46,980 nucleotides of DNA from Candidatus Eremiobacterota bacterium (GTDB lineage: Bacteria; Vulcanimicrobiota; Vulcanimicrobiia; Vulcanimicrobiales; Vulcanimicrobiaceae), in NCBI GenBank assembly GCA_019235885.1, contig JAFAKB010000002.1, forward strand, positions 1-46,980. The letters run 5' to 3'. Shown one piece after another: positions 23,457 through 30,521 of the stretch. Both the position numbers and the translations under genes were made by a program. The stretch's first letter is position 1. Each line of letters opens with the position of its first letter. The notes under the pieces are model-generated. The model did no database searches. It saw only the letters and a program-made list of their open reading frames with translations, and was not told the origin of the DNA.

Positions 23457-26023
23457 TCCGTCCGAACGACCTCCGAAGTCCGAACCCGAGCAGCGACCCC
23501 TGCCGGGTACACCCCCGCAACGACAGCAGCAAAGATGACCAGCACGACGGTCTTCCCCAAGAACCCCCAAGGCACATGCAGCTCGATGAGCCACCCAAAC
23601 GCCTGCCGATTAATCACGAAGATCAACAGCAAAGCCAACAACATCCCGACCGCCACCCCAAGGACCCCGCCCAGCAACCCAATCCCCGCCGCCTCCACGA
23701 ACACAACCCGCCGAACCCCGCCAGCCGTCACGCCAAGATACCTCAACACCCCAAACTCCCGCCGCCGCTCCAACACCAAAGCAAACAACGTCGACACGAC
23801 CCCCAACACCGCAATCGCAATCGCAATGACATCCAACGCATACGTAATCGCAAACGTCCGGTCGAACACGTCCACCACCAGCCCCCGCAGCTCGCGATTC
23901 GTCTCCACGTCGACCCGCAACGGCACCACCGCCCGCACCACCGCCGTCCGCAGCCGGCTCAAATCCACCCCCTCCGCCGCATAGATCGCAATAGAATTGA
24001 CCGAGTCGTCCCGAAACAGCCGCCGATACGTCCCCAAATCCATTAGCACGACCCCCGCATCGGAAGAGTAGTCGTTGTACACCGCCGCCACCCGAAACGT
24101 CCGCGCCCCGGCCGGCGTCGCCAACCCGACACGATCCCCGCGCCCCACGCGGAACTTCGTCGCAAACGGCTCCGACACGAGCACGTCGTCCTCAGCCGAA
24201 AGCTGCCGCCCGAGCGCTTCGGGATCGCCGACCCCGATCAACCGCAACCGCCGCCGCGCGACGACCGTCGCTAGATTCGTCGCGACGAGGTTCGTCAACC
24301 GCCCGCCGTACGGAATCTCGATCGCGCGCAGCGTCTCGACCCGCGCCACGCCGCGCACCGCGGCGATCCGCTCCGCGACGCCGGGCGAGAACCGCGCGTC
24401 GGTCGAGGCGTCGCCGAGGCCGAGCGGCCGCACGAATAGATCGGCGCGCAACGTGTCGTCCGCCCACGCGACGATCGTCGTGCGAAACGACGCGACCAGC
24501 ACCGCGACCGAGACCATCATCCCGATCGCGATCATCAGCGAGGCGACCGCAACGGCCGTGCGCAGCGGCGCACCGGCGAGATTCGCCGCGGCCAGCGCCA
24601 CCGCCGGCCGCCGCGCCGCAAGCGCCATCCCGGCCCGCGCCAGGACGTCGACCGCGAGCGGCGCCCACAGCGAGCCGCCGAAGATGATCAGCAATCCCGC
24701 CGCATAGCCGAACACCGGAACCCCGTCGAGCGCGGGCGCGCGCGTGCACGCCCACGCCGCCGCGAGCAGCAGCACGCCGACGAGCGCGGCGCGCGGCGCG
24801 AAGCGCGGCCGGTGGCGCTCGAACCCTTGCGCGCGCATCGTGATCGCGGGCGGCGTCGCCGCCGCGCCGAACGCCGGAAACGCCGCCGCTACGACCGAGG
24901 CGAGGACGCCGAGCGCGAACGCTTTCACGAACAGCACCGGATCGTACAGCACGCGATCCGCGTGCAAGCCCACGTACAGCGTGTCGACGGTGCGCGAGAC
25001 CGCCGCGACGGAGAACCTCGCCAAGAACGCGCCGACCGCGAGCCCGAGCAGCGAGCCGAGCACGCCGACCAGCGCGCCTTCGGCGACGAACGTCCGGAAC
25101 ACCGCGCCACGCGTCGCCCCGAGCGCGCGCACCGTGCCGATCTCCGGCCGCCGCTGCACGACCGAGATGGCGACGGTGTTGTAGATCAAGTACATGCCGA
25201 CCAGCAGCGCGACCCACGCCAGCGCTTCGAGGTTCAGGCGGAAGCTCTGCAGCATTCGCGCGATCTCGCCGGTGCGCGTCTTGGGCCGAATCGCGCGCGC
25301 GCCGGGCGGGATCACCGCCGCGACCGCGCGCTCGACCGCGGGCAAGCGCGCCGGATCGGCGATCACGTCGATGCGGTCGAGCAATCCGATCTTGCCGAAG
25401 ATCTCCTGCGCCGTCGCGACGTCGACGAACACGACGCTCGAGTCGACCCCCGGCGTGCCGCGCGGAATGATCCCCGCGACGCGCAGCGCGACCTCGCGGT
25501 CCCCGGCGATCGCATGCACCGTCTCGCCGCTGCGCCAGCGCAGACGCTCGGCGAGCGCCGCGCCGGCGAACGCACCGTGCCCGTTCACCAGCACCCACGG
25601 ATCGGCGTTCTCCTGCGAGACGCTCCCCGGCGAGGCCGCCGCGCCGACCGCGCCTCCGGGGAGCGGCCGCAGCAGATCGACGCCGAGCACGCGCAGGATC
25701 TCGCCGGAAGACGGATCGCCGGGGACGGCGCCGACCGTGAGCGCGTCTTCGATCGCGGGGCTCGCAGAGCGCACGCCCGGAACGCGCAGCACGCGCACGA
25801 TCGCGCGCTCGTCGAACCCGCGTCCCGCGCCGAGCACTTGCAGGTTGACCTTGCTCGACACGATGTCGACGCTCGAAGAGAACGACGCGATCGCGGTCGC
25901 GTTGGCGAGATCGATCGCCAGCCCGATCGACACGCCGAGCGCCACCGCGACCAGCGTGACGAGCGCCCGCAGCGCGTTCGCGCGCAACGGCCCGAGCACG
26001 AGCGCCAGAAAGAGCGCGCTCAA
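23453..26023 (-). CDS. Two-domain FtsX/LolC-type ABC transporter permease (AttFG-like)
   Basis: 856 residues from a TTG at 26023 that overlaps the upstream stop (TTGA). Topology is that of fused FtsX permeases: helix 1 (about 5-30), a large periplasmic domain (30-240), three helices with EALAWVALLVGMYLIYNTVA and the cytoplasmic motif RRPEIGTVRALGATRGAVFR. A second half begins at about 470 and repeats the plan, ending with RRREFGVLRYLGVTAGGVRR and four C-terminal helices. These permeases (MacB/LolCDE class) do not import; they move lipids or peptides from the membrane or periplasm. The ATPase partner is at 28086-28742, three genes upstream. Codon use shifts to G/T-ending codons in the last third. 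Confidence 0.9.
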   Translation of the reverse strand: MSALFLALVLGPLRANALRALVTLVAVALGVSIGLAIDLANATAIASFSSSVDIVSSKVNLQVLGAGRGFDERAIVRVLRVPGVRSASPAIEDALTVGAVPGDPSSGEILRVLGVDLLRPLPGGAVGAAASPGSVSQENADPWVLVNGHGAFAGAALAERLRWRSGETVHAIAGDREVALRVAGIIPRGTPGVDSSVVFVDVATAQEIFGKIGLLDRIDVIADPARLPAVERAVAAVIPPGARAIRPKTRTGEIARMLQSFRLNLEALAWVALLVGMYLIYNTVAISVVQRRPEIGTVRALGATRGAVFRTFVAEGALVGVLGSLLGLAVGAFLARFSVAAVSRTVDTLYVGLHADRVLYDPVLFVKAFALGVLASVVAAAFPAFGAAATPPAITMRAQGFERHRPRFAPRAALVGVLLLAAAWACTRAPALDGVPVFGYAAGLLIIFGGSLWAPLAVDVLARAGMALAARRPAVALAAANLAGAPLRTAVAVASLMIAIGMMVSVAVLVASFRTTIVAWADDTLRADLFVRPLGLGDASTDARFSPGVAERIAAVRGVARVETLRAIEIPYGGRLTNLVATNLATVVARRRLRLIGVGDPEALGRQLSAEDDVLVSEPFATKFRVGRGDRVGLATPAGARTFRVAAVYNDYSSDAGVVLMDLGTYRRLFRDDSVNSIAIYAAEGVDLSRLRTAVVRAVVPLRVDVETNRELRGLVVDVFDRTFAITYALDVIAIAIAVLGVVSTLFALVLERRREFGVLRYLGVTAGGVRRVVFVEAAGIGLLGGVLGVAVGMLLALLLIFVINRQAFGWLIELHVPWGFLGKTVVLVIFAAVVAGVYPAGVAARVRTSEVVRTE

Positions 26024-26442
26024 CGCAACAGCCGCATGACGTGCAACCGTCCACCGCGGCGCAAGCGGGCGAAGAGCGTCACAACCCCGCCTTCGCGCAC
26101 GACCGCGAATGAGCGTTCCGGATCGTGCGCGCGCGCCAACCGCGCGTCGGTCCGCGCGACCGGCTCGTTCAGCGAGCACGCAAAGGCGATCGCCTCGTCG
26201 CGATACTTCTGCGGACCGACACCGCCGCGCGGGCGCGCGAAGGCGCGGTACCGAGCGTCGAACGCCGCCCGGCCGAGCTGCGCGCAGGTGCGCGGCAACA
26301 GCGCGCGAGCTGCTGCGGCGCGCTTGCGCAGCGCGATCTCGGCCAGCCGCGTCACGCCGTCGCGCGAGACTCCCGGTACGTCGATCGGCACGTCGTCTCC
26401 CGCGACGACGGCACGCGCCAACGCACGCTGATAGTCGATCAT
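26020..26442 (-). CDS. MNIO partner protein (DUF2063/BufC-like N-domain), putative
   Basis: 140 residues from the ATG at 26442 (ATGA overlap with the DUF692 gene; its own stop overlaps the permease start). It has no signal or membrane helix. The segment IALRKRAAAARALLPRTCAQLGRAAFDARYRAFARP resembles the DUF2063 pattern (Arg-x-x-x-x, Leu-Pro-x-x-x-x-Leu-Gly-x-x-x-Phe). The rest (VVTLFARLRRGGRLHVMRLLR) is beta-rich and unlike the usual C-domain. DUF2063 proteins bind the leader of the precursor and partner DUF692 enzymes (TglI, BufC, MbnC). The gene position strongly suggests this role; the sequence match itself is weak, so treat the name as inference. Confidence 0.55.
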   Translation of the reverse strand: MIDYQRALARAVVAGDDVPIDVPGVSRDGVTRLAEIALRKRAAAARALLPRTCAQLGRAAFDARYRAFARPRGGVGPQKYRDEAIAFACSLNEPVARTDARLARAHDPERSFAVVREGGVVTLFARLRRGGRLHVMRLLR

Positions 26443-27320
26443 GCTGCCGCCACGTGCTGCGTCGATCCTGCCGCCGAAGCCGCACTGATAACCGTGCGGG
26501 CAACCGCGCGCGCGGCATCGAGCTCGCCCAGCAGCACGTCGAACGGCGGGAGCGCGGCTTCGCGCTCGATCAGCGTCAGCGGCAAAACGCACCGCCGGCA
26601 CAGCGCCTCGTACAGCCGCCACGTCGCGTCGGGAACCGGTCCGTCGTGCGAGTCGAGATACTCGCCGAGGACGCGCCGCCCGCCCGCGAGGTGCACCTCG
26701 ACGACGCGCTCGACCGGGACCGCTGCGATTAGCGCCTCGGCGTCGGTTCCCAGGTTCCAGCCGTCGGCGTGCAGATTCTCGACGTCGAGCACCAGCCCGC
26801 AGTCGGCCGCGTCGGCAACCGCGCGCAGAAACGCACCCGGCGCAAGCTGCGCTCCCGCGACCGCGAACGGCGCCGCCGGGTTCTCCAAGGCGAACGGCGC
26901 GTCCACGACGGCGCGAACGCGCGCGGCGTTGCGCGCCACGACTTCGACCGCTTCATACGTATGCGGCAGCGGTGCGAATGCGCCCAGCTCCACCGTGCCG
27001 ACGCGGGTGAAGGCGAGATGATCGCTCCACCAGCGCGGGCGCACGAACGCGACCAGCCGCGCGATGCGCTCGAGATAGCGTTCGTCGACGCCGTCCGCGC
27101 TGCCGATCGAGGTTCCGAGCGCGTGCACCGTGATCGGAAAGTGCGCGCGCAGCAGCTCGAGCTCGTCGCGCTGCTCCGCCGTCAAGTCCAGAAAATGTTC
27201 GGCGACGATCTCCAGCGCTTCGACGAGCGGCCGCGCCCTGAACAGTGCCGCGCGGTGTTCCACGCGATACAGCAAACCAAATGCCGGGCCGGTCATGCGC
27301 AGTACCTCGGGTTCGATCAT
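26439..27320 (-). CDS. DUF692 family multinuclear non-haem iron oxidase (MNIO)
   Basis: 293 residues, TIM-barrel, the length of MbnB/TglH/BufB-type enzymes. Family motifs in order: GLLYRVEHRAALF (15-27), ITVHALGTSIGS with His66, WWSDHLAFTRVG with Asp100-His101, ALENPAAPF with Glu146, LVLDVENLHADGWNL (177-190), VVEVHLAGG with His210, YLDSHDGPVPD with Asp223/His225, and LIERE with Glu252. These are the His/Asp/Glu positions that bind two or three irons in the family. Known members oxidise Cys or neighbouring residues in peptides. It overlaps both the TIGR04222-type gene (ATGA) and the partner gene (ATGA). The substrate is probably the Cys-rich tail of the preceding gene product (inference). An ATG at 27296 is a later alternative start. 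Confidence 0.88.
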   Translation of the reverse strand: MIEPEVLRMTGPAFGLLYRVEHRAALFRARPLVEALEIVAEHFLDLTAEQRDELELLRAHFPITVHALGTSIGSADGVDERYLERIARLVAFVRPRWWSDHLAFTRVGTVELGAFAPLPHTYEAVEVVARNAARVRAVVDAPFALENPAAPFAVAGAQLAPGAFLRAVADAADCGLVLDVENLHADGWNLGTDAEALIAAVPVERVVEVHLAGGRRVLGEYLDSHDGPVPDATWRLYEALCRRCVLPLTLIEREAALPPFDVLLGELDAARAVARTVISAASAAGSTQHVAAA

Positions 27321-27991
27321 CCGCCGCACCCGCCGCCGCCGCAACCGCCGCCGCTGCAGCTGCCGCCGCCACCGCTGCACCCGCCGTGACCGCCGCCGCC
27401 GTCGCCGTGACCGCCACCGCCGTGACCACCGTGACCGCCGCCGTCCTCGACCAACGTCGCGCCGCAACCACCGCCGTCGGAACCTGCGCTCGTCGCCGCG
27501 GCGACGGTCGCTGCGTGATACCGCGTTCCGTCGAGCGCGCGCGGACCGTGCAGCGCGAGCGCGAGCGCCGGGTCGAGCGCAACGATCTGCGCCGCCGGGT
27601 AGGCGAGCTGCGCGCTGCGCATCCATGCCTTACCGCGCGCCGTCTGCCGTCCCGTGAGCCAATTGAACGGCGACGATTCGCGCAGCAAGCCGGCCGCCAC
27701 CAATCGCCGCTCGAGGTCGCGCCGCACCTCTTGCGAGTGGTCCCGAACGCTGCGTCGCGCCGCCGACCAGGTGGGCGAGTTCGCCGCCGCGCCGATCAGC
27801 GCGACGGTGATGGGATCAGTTGAGACCGGTCCGGCTTGTGCGGGATCGAAGATCCGCAGCTTGCGGCCTTCGAGCGCCAGCGCGCCGGACTCGACCGCGC
27901 GCACGATCGCGACGTCGAGCGCCGTATCGAATCCCTTGCGAACGAACGCGACCTCGATCGGATCGATCGAGGCCGAAAGCGTGTGCTCCAT
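27317..27991 (-). CDS. TIGR04222-type protein with a Gly/Cys/His-rich tail, candidate modified-peptide precursor
   Basis: 224 residues from ATG 27991, with an excellent site GGAGGAA 4-5 nt upstream. Residues 1-165 match the TIGR04222 plan: IDPIEVAFVRKGFDTALDVA, ALEGRKLRI, then DLERRLVAAGLLRESSP and ALDPALALALHGPRAL. The family members I know are membrane proteins; no convincing helix is seen here. Residues 168-224 are almost only Gly, Cys, His, Ser and Asp: four His at 187-202 in GGGH-type repeats, and Cys at 176, 205, 212, 217 and 222. The protein has no Cys elsewhere, so all five lie in the tail. The stop overlaps the DUF692 gene (ATGA). It is the probable substrate of that enzyme, but this is untested. 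Confidence 0.8.
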   Translation of the reverse strand: MEHTLSASIDPIEVAFVRKGFDTALDVAIVRAVESGALALEGRKLRIFDPAQAGPVSTDPITVALIGAAANSPTWSAARRSVRDHSQEVRRDLERRLVAAGLLRESSPFNWLTGRQTARGKAWMRSAQLAYPAAQIVALDPALALALHGPRALDGTRYHAATVAAATSAGSDGGGCGATLVEDGGGHGGHGGGGHGDGGGGHGGCSGGGGSCSGGGCGGGGCGG

Positions 27992-28047
27992 TGGTTCCTC
28001 CGACTGCACCGTTCCGCAATCGCTTCATACTCATGGTTTACGTTTCC

Positions 28048-28078
28048 ACTGTACCACGACACCCGGGGGAAGTTGCAA
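28048..28078 (-). promoter_or_regulatory. Possible promoter for the TIGR04222-DUF692 genes
   Basis: The 94-bp gap between the ATPase gene and the TIGR04222-type gene is the only long gap in this operon. On the minus strand it holds TTGCAA (28073-28078) and TACAGT (28048-28053) with a 19-bp spacer, slightly long for sigma-70. Together with the strong ribosome site it suggests extra expression of the precursor. Evidence is weak. Confidence 0.25.
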
Positions 28079-28085
28079 GCCCCGG

Positions 28086-28742
28086 TCAGACGATCCGCCC
28101 GTCGCGCAGGGGGACGACGCGGTCGGAGAGTGCGGCGGCGTCCTCGCTGTGGGTCGCCACCAGCACGGCCTGCCCGCCGTCGGCGAGGGCGCGCAGCAGC
28201 GCGAGCACCGTCGCGCCGGTCTGCGAGTCGAGGTTTCCGGTCGGCTCGTCGGCGAGCAGGATCGCGGGCCGGTGCACGACGGCGCGCGCGATCGCGACGC
28301 GCTGCATCTGCCCGCCCGAGAGCTGCGCCGGATACGCGCGCGCCTTCTCCGCCAAACCGACGCTCGCGAGGGCCGCGCCGACGCGCGCTTCGATCTCCTG
28401 GCGCGGGACGCGCTGCAGCACGAGCGGCAGCGCGACGTTGTCGGCGACCCGCATCGCCGGCAGCAGGTTGAAGAACTGAAAGACCGTGCCGACGCGGTCG
28501 CGGCGCAGCAGCGTGAGCCGGTCGTCGTCGAGCTCGTGCGTCGCGCGGCCGTCGACGTAGACGGTGCCGCTGGTCGGCAGGTCGACGCATCCGACGAGGT
28601 TGAGCAGCGTCGACTTCCCGCAGCCGCTCGGCCCGACCAGCGCGACCATCTCGCCGCGCGCGACGTTCAGCGAGACGCCGTCGAGCGCGCGCACGGCGTC
28701 CTCGCCTGCGCCGTACGTCTTCGACACCTCGCGCACGAGCAC
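28086..28742 (-). CDS. LolD/MacB-type ABC transporter ATP-binding protein
   Basis: 218 residues from the GTG at 28742. Walker A GPSGCGKST, Q-loop region VFQFFNLLP, signature LSGGQMQRVAIARAVVH, Walker B ILLADEPTGNLDS and the H-loop VATHSED are all intact; SKTYGAGEDAVRALDG and the GTVFQFFNLLPAM segment mark the LolD/MacB class. It should energise the FtsX-type permease at 23453-26023. An alternative CTG start at 28766 would create the CTGA overlap pattern of this operon. It has a good site (GAGGAG) about 5 nt before it, whereas the GTG has none. Confidence 0.93.
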   Translation of the reverse strand: MLVREVSKTYGAGEDAVRALDGVSLNVARGEMVALVGPSGCGKSTLLNLVGCVDLPTSGTVYVDGRATHELDDDRLTLLRRDRVGTVFQFFNLLPAMRVADNVALPLVLQRVPRQEIEARVGAALASVGLAEKARAYPAQLSGGQMQRVAIARAVVHRPAILLADEPTGNLDSQTGATVLALLRALADGGQAVLVATHSEDAAALSDRVVPLRDGRIV

Positions 28743-28762
28743 CGGATTGGGCTCGTGCGCGC

Positions 28763-30022
28763 TCAGCGCTGCTCCTCGCCGGCGGCGCGAAAGACGAGCG
28801 CGGCGTTGATCCCGCCGAACCCCGCCGAGTTCGAGAGCACCGTGCGCACCGGGCGCTCGAGCCGTTCGCGCGTGACGGCGAGATTGCAGTCGGCGGGCTC
28901 GCTGTTGACGCTGCGCGGCACGACGCCGTTCGCGATCGCCGCCAGCGAGAGCGCCGCTTCCCACGCGCCGGTCGCGCCCAGCGCGTGCCCGTGCTGGCCT
29001 TTGGTCGCGGTGACCGGAACGCGCGCCGCGCGCTCGCCGAAGACGAGCTCCAGCGCGTGCGCCTCGGCCTTGTCCCCGGCCGGCGTCGCGCTGCCGTGCG
29101 CGTTCACCACGTCGACGTCGGCGGCGGCAACGCCCGCTTCGTCGAGCGCGCGCTGCATCGCGGCGGCGTTCATCGTCGCGTCGGGGCGCGGCGCCGACAT
29201 GTGGTGCGCGTCGTTCGTCAGCCCGTAGCCGGCGATCTCGCCGTAGATTCGCGCGCCGCGCGCCCGTGCGTCGTCGAGCCGCTCCAGCAGCAGCACGCCC
29301 GCGCCTTCCGCCATCACGAAACCGTCGCGCGCGCGGTCGAACGGGCGGCTCGCGTTCGCCGGATCGTCGTTGCGCGTCGACATCGCCTTGATGATCGTGA
29401 ACGCACCGTACACGAGCGGTGAGAGCGGCGCCTCGACCCCGCCGGCGAGCGCGGCGCGCGCGTCGCCGCGCGCGACCGCCCGAAACGCATCGCCGATCGC
29501 CACCGCGCCGGAGGCGCACGAGTTTCCGTTCGCGACCGTCGGCCCGCGCAAGTCGAACTCGATCGCGACGTTGCACGTCGCCGCGCCGCCGAAGACCGAG
29601 ATCGCCAGCAGCGGCTTCACCGCGTCGAGCCCGCGCCGGCGGAAGACGTCGTGCTGCTCGTCGGCGAACGCGAGCCCGCCGAGCGCCGAGCCGAGATAGA
29701 CGCCGACCTCGCTCGAATCGCCGTTCGGCCGGTATCCCGCGTCGTCCAGCGCGAGCCGCGACGCGGCGATCGAGAATTGCGAGAAGCGGTCGGTCCAGTG
29801 CAGCCGCTTGCCCGCGACGAAGTCGCGCGGCTCGAAGTCGTCGATCTGCGCCGCGATGCGCGAGCGGTAGCCGGCCGTTTCGAAGCGCGAGATCGGCGCG
29901 ATCGCGACGCGCTCGGAGAGCACGCCGTTCCAGAACTCGGCAAGCCCGATCCCGAGCGGGGTCACCACGCCGATCCCGGTCACGACGACGCGGTGGTGCG
30001 CGCCGTTCGCGCGGCCGTTCAC
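28763..30022 (-). CDS. FabF-type beta-ketoacyl-ACP synthase
   Basis: 419 residues from the GTG at 30022 (GTGA overlap with the SRPBCC gene). Thiolase fold with the complete active site: Cys169 in NGNSCASGAVAIG, His309 in NAHGSATPAGDKAE, Lys341 and His346 in TKGQHGHALGATG. Also RVVVTGIGVVTPLG at the N-terminus and SNSAGFGGINAALVF at the C-terminus. The active-site surroundings (NSC rather than TAC; HGSATPAGD rather than HGTSTPLND) differ from housekeeping FabF, so it probably makes a special product. No chain-length factor, acyl carrier protein or ketoreductase lies next to it in the window. Confidence 0.9.
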   Translation of the reverse strand: MNGRANGAHHRVVVTGIGVVTPLGIGLAEFWNGVLSERVAIAPISRFETAGYRSRIAAQIDDFEPRDFVAGKRLHWTDRFSQFSIAASRLALDDAGYRPNGDSSEVGVYLGSALGGLAFADEQHDVFRRRGLDAVKPLLAISVFGGAATCNVAIEFDLRGPTVANGNSCASGAVAIGDAFRAVARGDARAALAGGVEAPLSPLVYGAFTIIKAMSTRNDDPANASRPFDRARDGFVMAEGAGVLLLERLDDARARGARIYGEIAGYGLTNDAHHMSAPRPDATMNAAAMQRALDEAGVAAADVDVVNAHGSATPAGDKAEAHALELVFGERAARVPVTATKGQHGHALGATGAWEAALSLAAIANGVVPRSVNSEPADCNLAVTRERLERPVRTVLSNSAGFGGINAALVFRAAGEEQR

Positions 30023-30465
30023 GCGCGCGCCTCGGCGAGCGTCTTCATCCGCGCCAGCGTCTGCGCGGCGACGCCGTGGATGAAGTAGTCGCTCACCACG
30101 TGCCGGCCGAGCCACTCGGCGGCGAAGGGAAACGCGAACCGCAGGCGGTGCTCGATCGTCACCCGCGTTCCGCCGGCGAAGCGCTCGAAGAGCCACTCGA
30201 CGTCCATCCCGCGCGTCCAGCCGCGGACGTGCTTGAACGCGATGTGCGGCCCGGCCGGATCGTTCGTCTGCTCCGCGACCCAGCGCACCGGAAAGACGTC
30301 GCGCCACGCGCTCATCGCGACCAGCCGCGTCGGCCCGTTCTCCGCCAGCACGCGCACGTAGCGGTAATGCGGCAGTATCTGCGGCCAGCGCTCGGTCGCG
30401 GACGCAAGCGCGTACACTTTTTCCGCCGGCGCGGCGATCTCGAGGGTATTCCGAGTGACGGTCAC
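30019..30465 (-). CDS. SRPBCC (START-like, polyketide cyclase/aromatase-type) protein
   Basis: 148 residues, a typical size for a single SRPBCC domain. Opens with VTRNTLEIAAPAEKVYALASATERWPQILPHYRYVRVL, the usual first strand, helix and WPxxLPHY motif of polyketide cyclases. Then VRWVAEQTNDPAGPHIAFKHVRGWTRGMDVEW and the closing long helix ADYFIHGV-like region. It binds a hydrophobic ligand and may cyclise or aromatise the product of the adjacent ketosynthase. The GTG start at 30465 overlaps the stop of a 19-codon ORF; no SD is visible, but a hairpin lies 11 nt before it. Confidence 0.85.
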   Translation of the reverse strand: MTVTRNTLEIAAPAEKVYALASATERWPQILPHYRYVRVLAENGPTRLVAMSAWRDVFPVRWVAEQTNDPAGPHIAFKHVRGWTRGMDVEWLFERFAGGTRVTIEHRLRFAFPFAAEWLGRHVVSDYFIHGVAAQTLARMKTLAEARA

Positions 30466-30521
30466 CGCGCTACGTTTTCACGCGGTCGTGAAAGCGGCAT
30501 AAAATGCAGGCGCGCGCTCAT
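30462..30521 (-). other. 19-codon ORF and hairpin joining the oxidoreductase and SRPBCC genes
   Basis: ATG 30521 overlaps the oxidoreductase stop as ATGA, and the TGA at 30462-30464 overlaps the SRPBCC start as GTGA, so a short ORF (MSARLHFMPLSRPRENVAR) fits exactly between the two genes. Inside is a perfect 7-bp hairpin with a 4-nt loop (30476-30493). Codons here are AT-richer than the neighbours. It may be a coupling ORF or a control hairpin; a real peptide is doubtful. Confidence 0.3.

Noticed and set aside
27317-27490. Gly/Cys tail read as a sequencing or low-complexity artefact
   Set aside because: The stop overlaps the next gene exactly and the tail fits TIGR04222 proteins, so it was kept as real.
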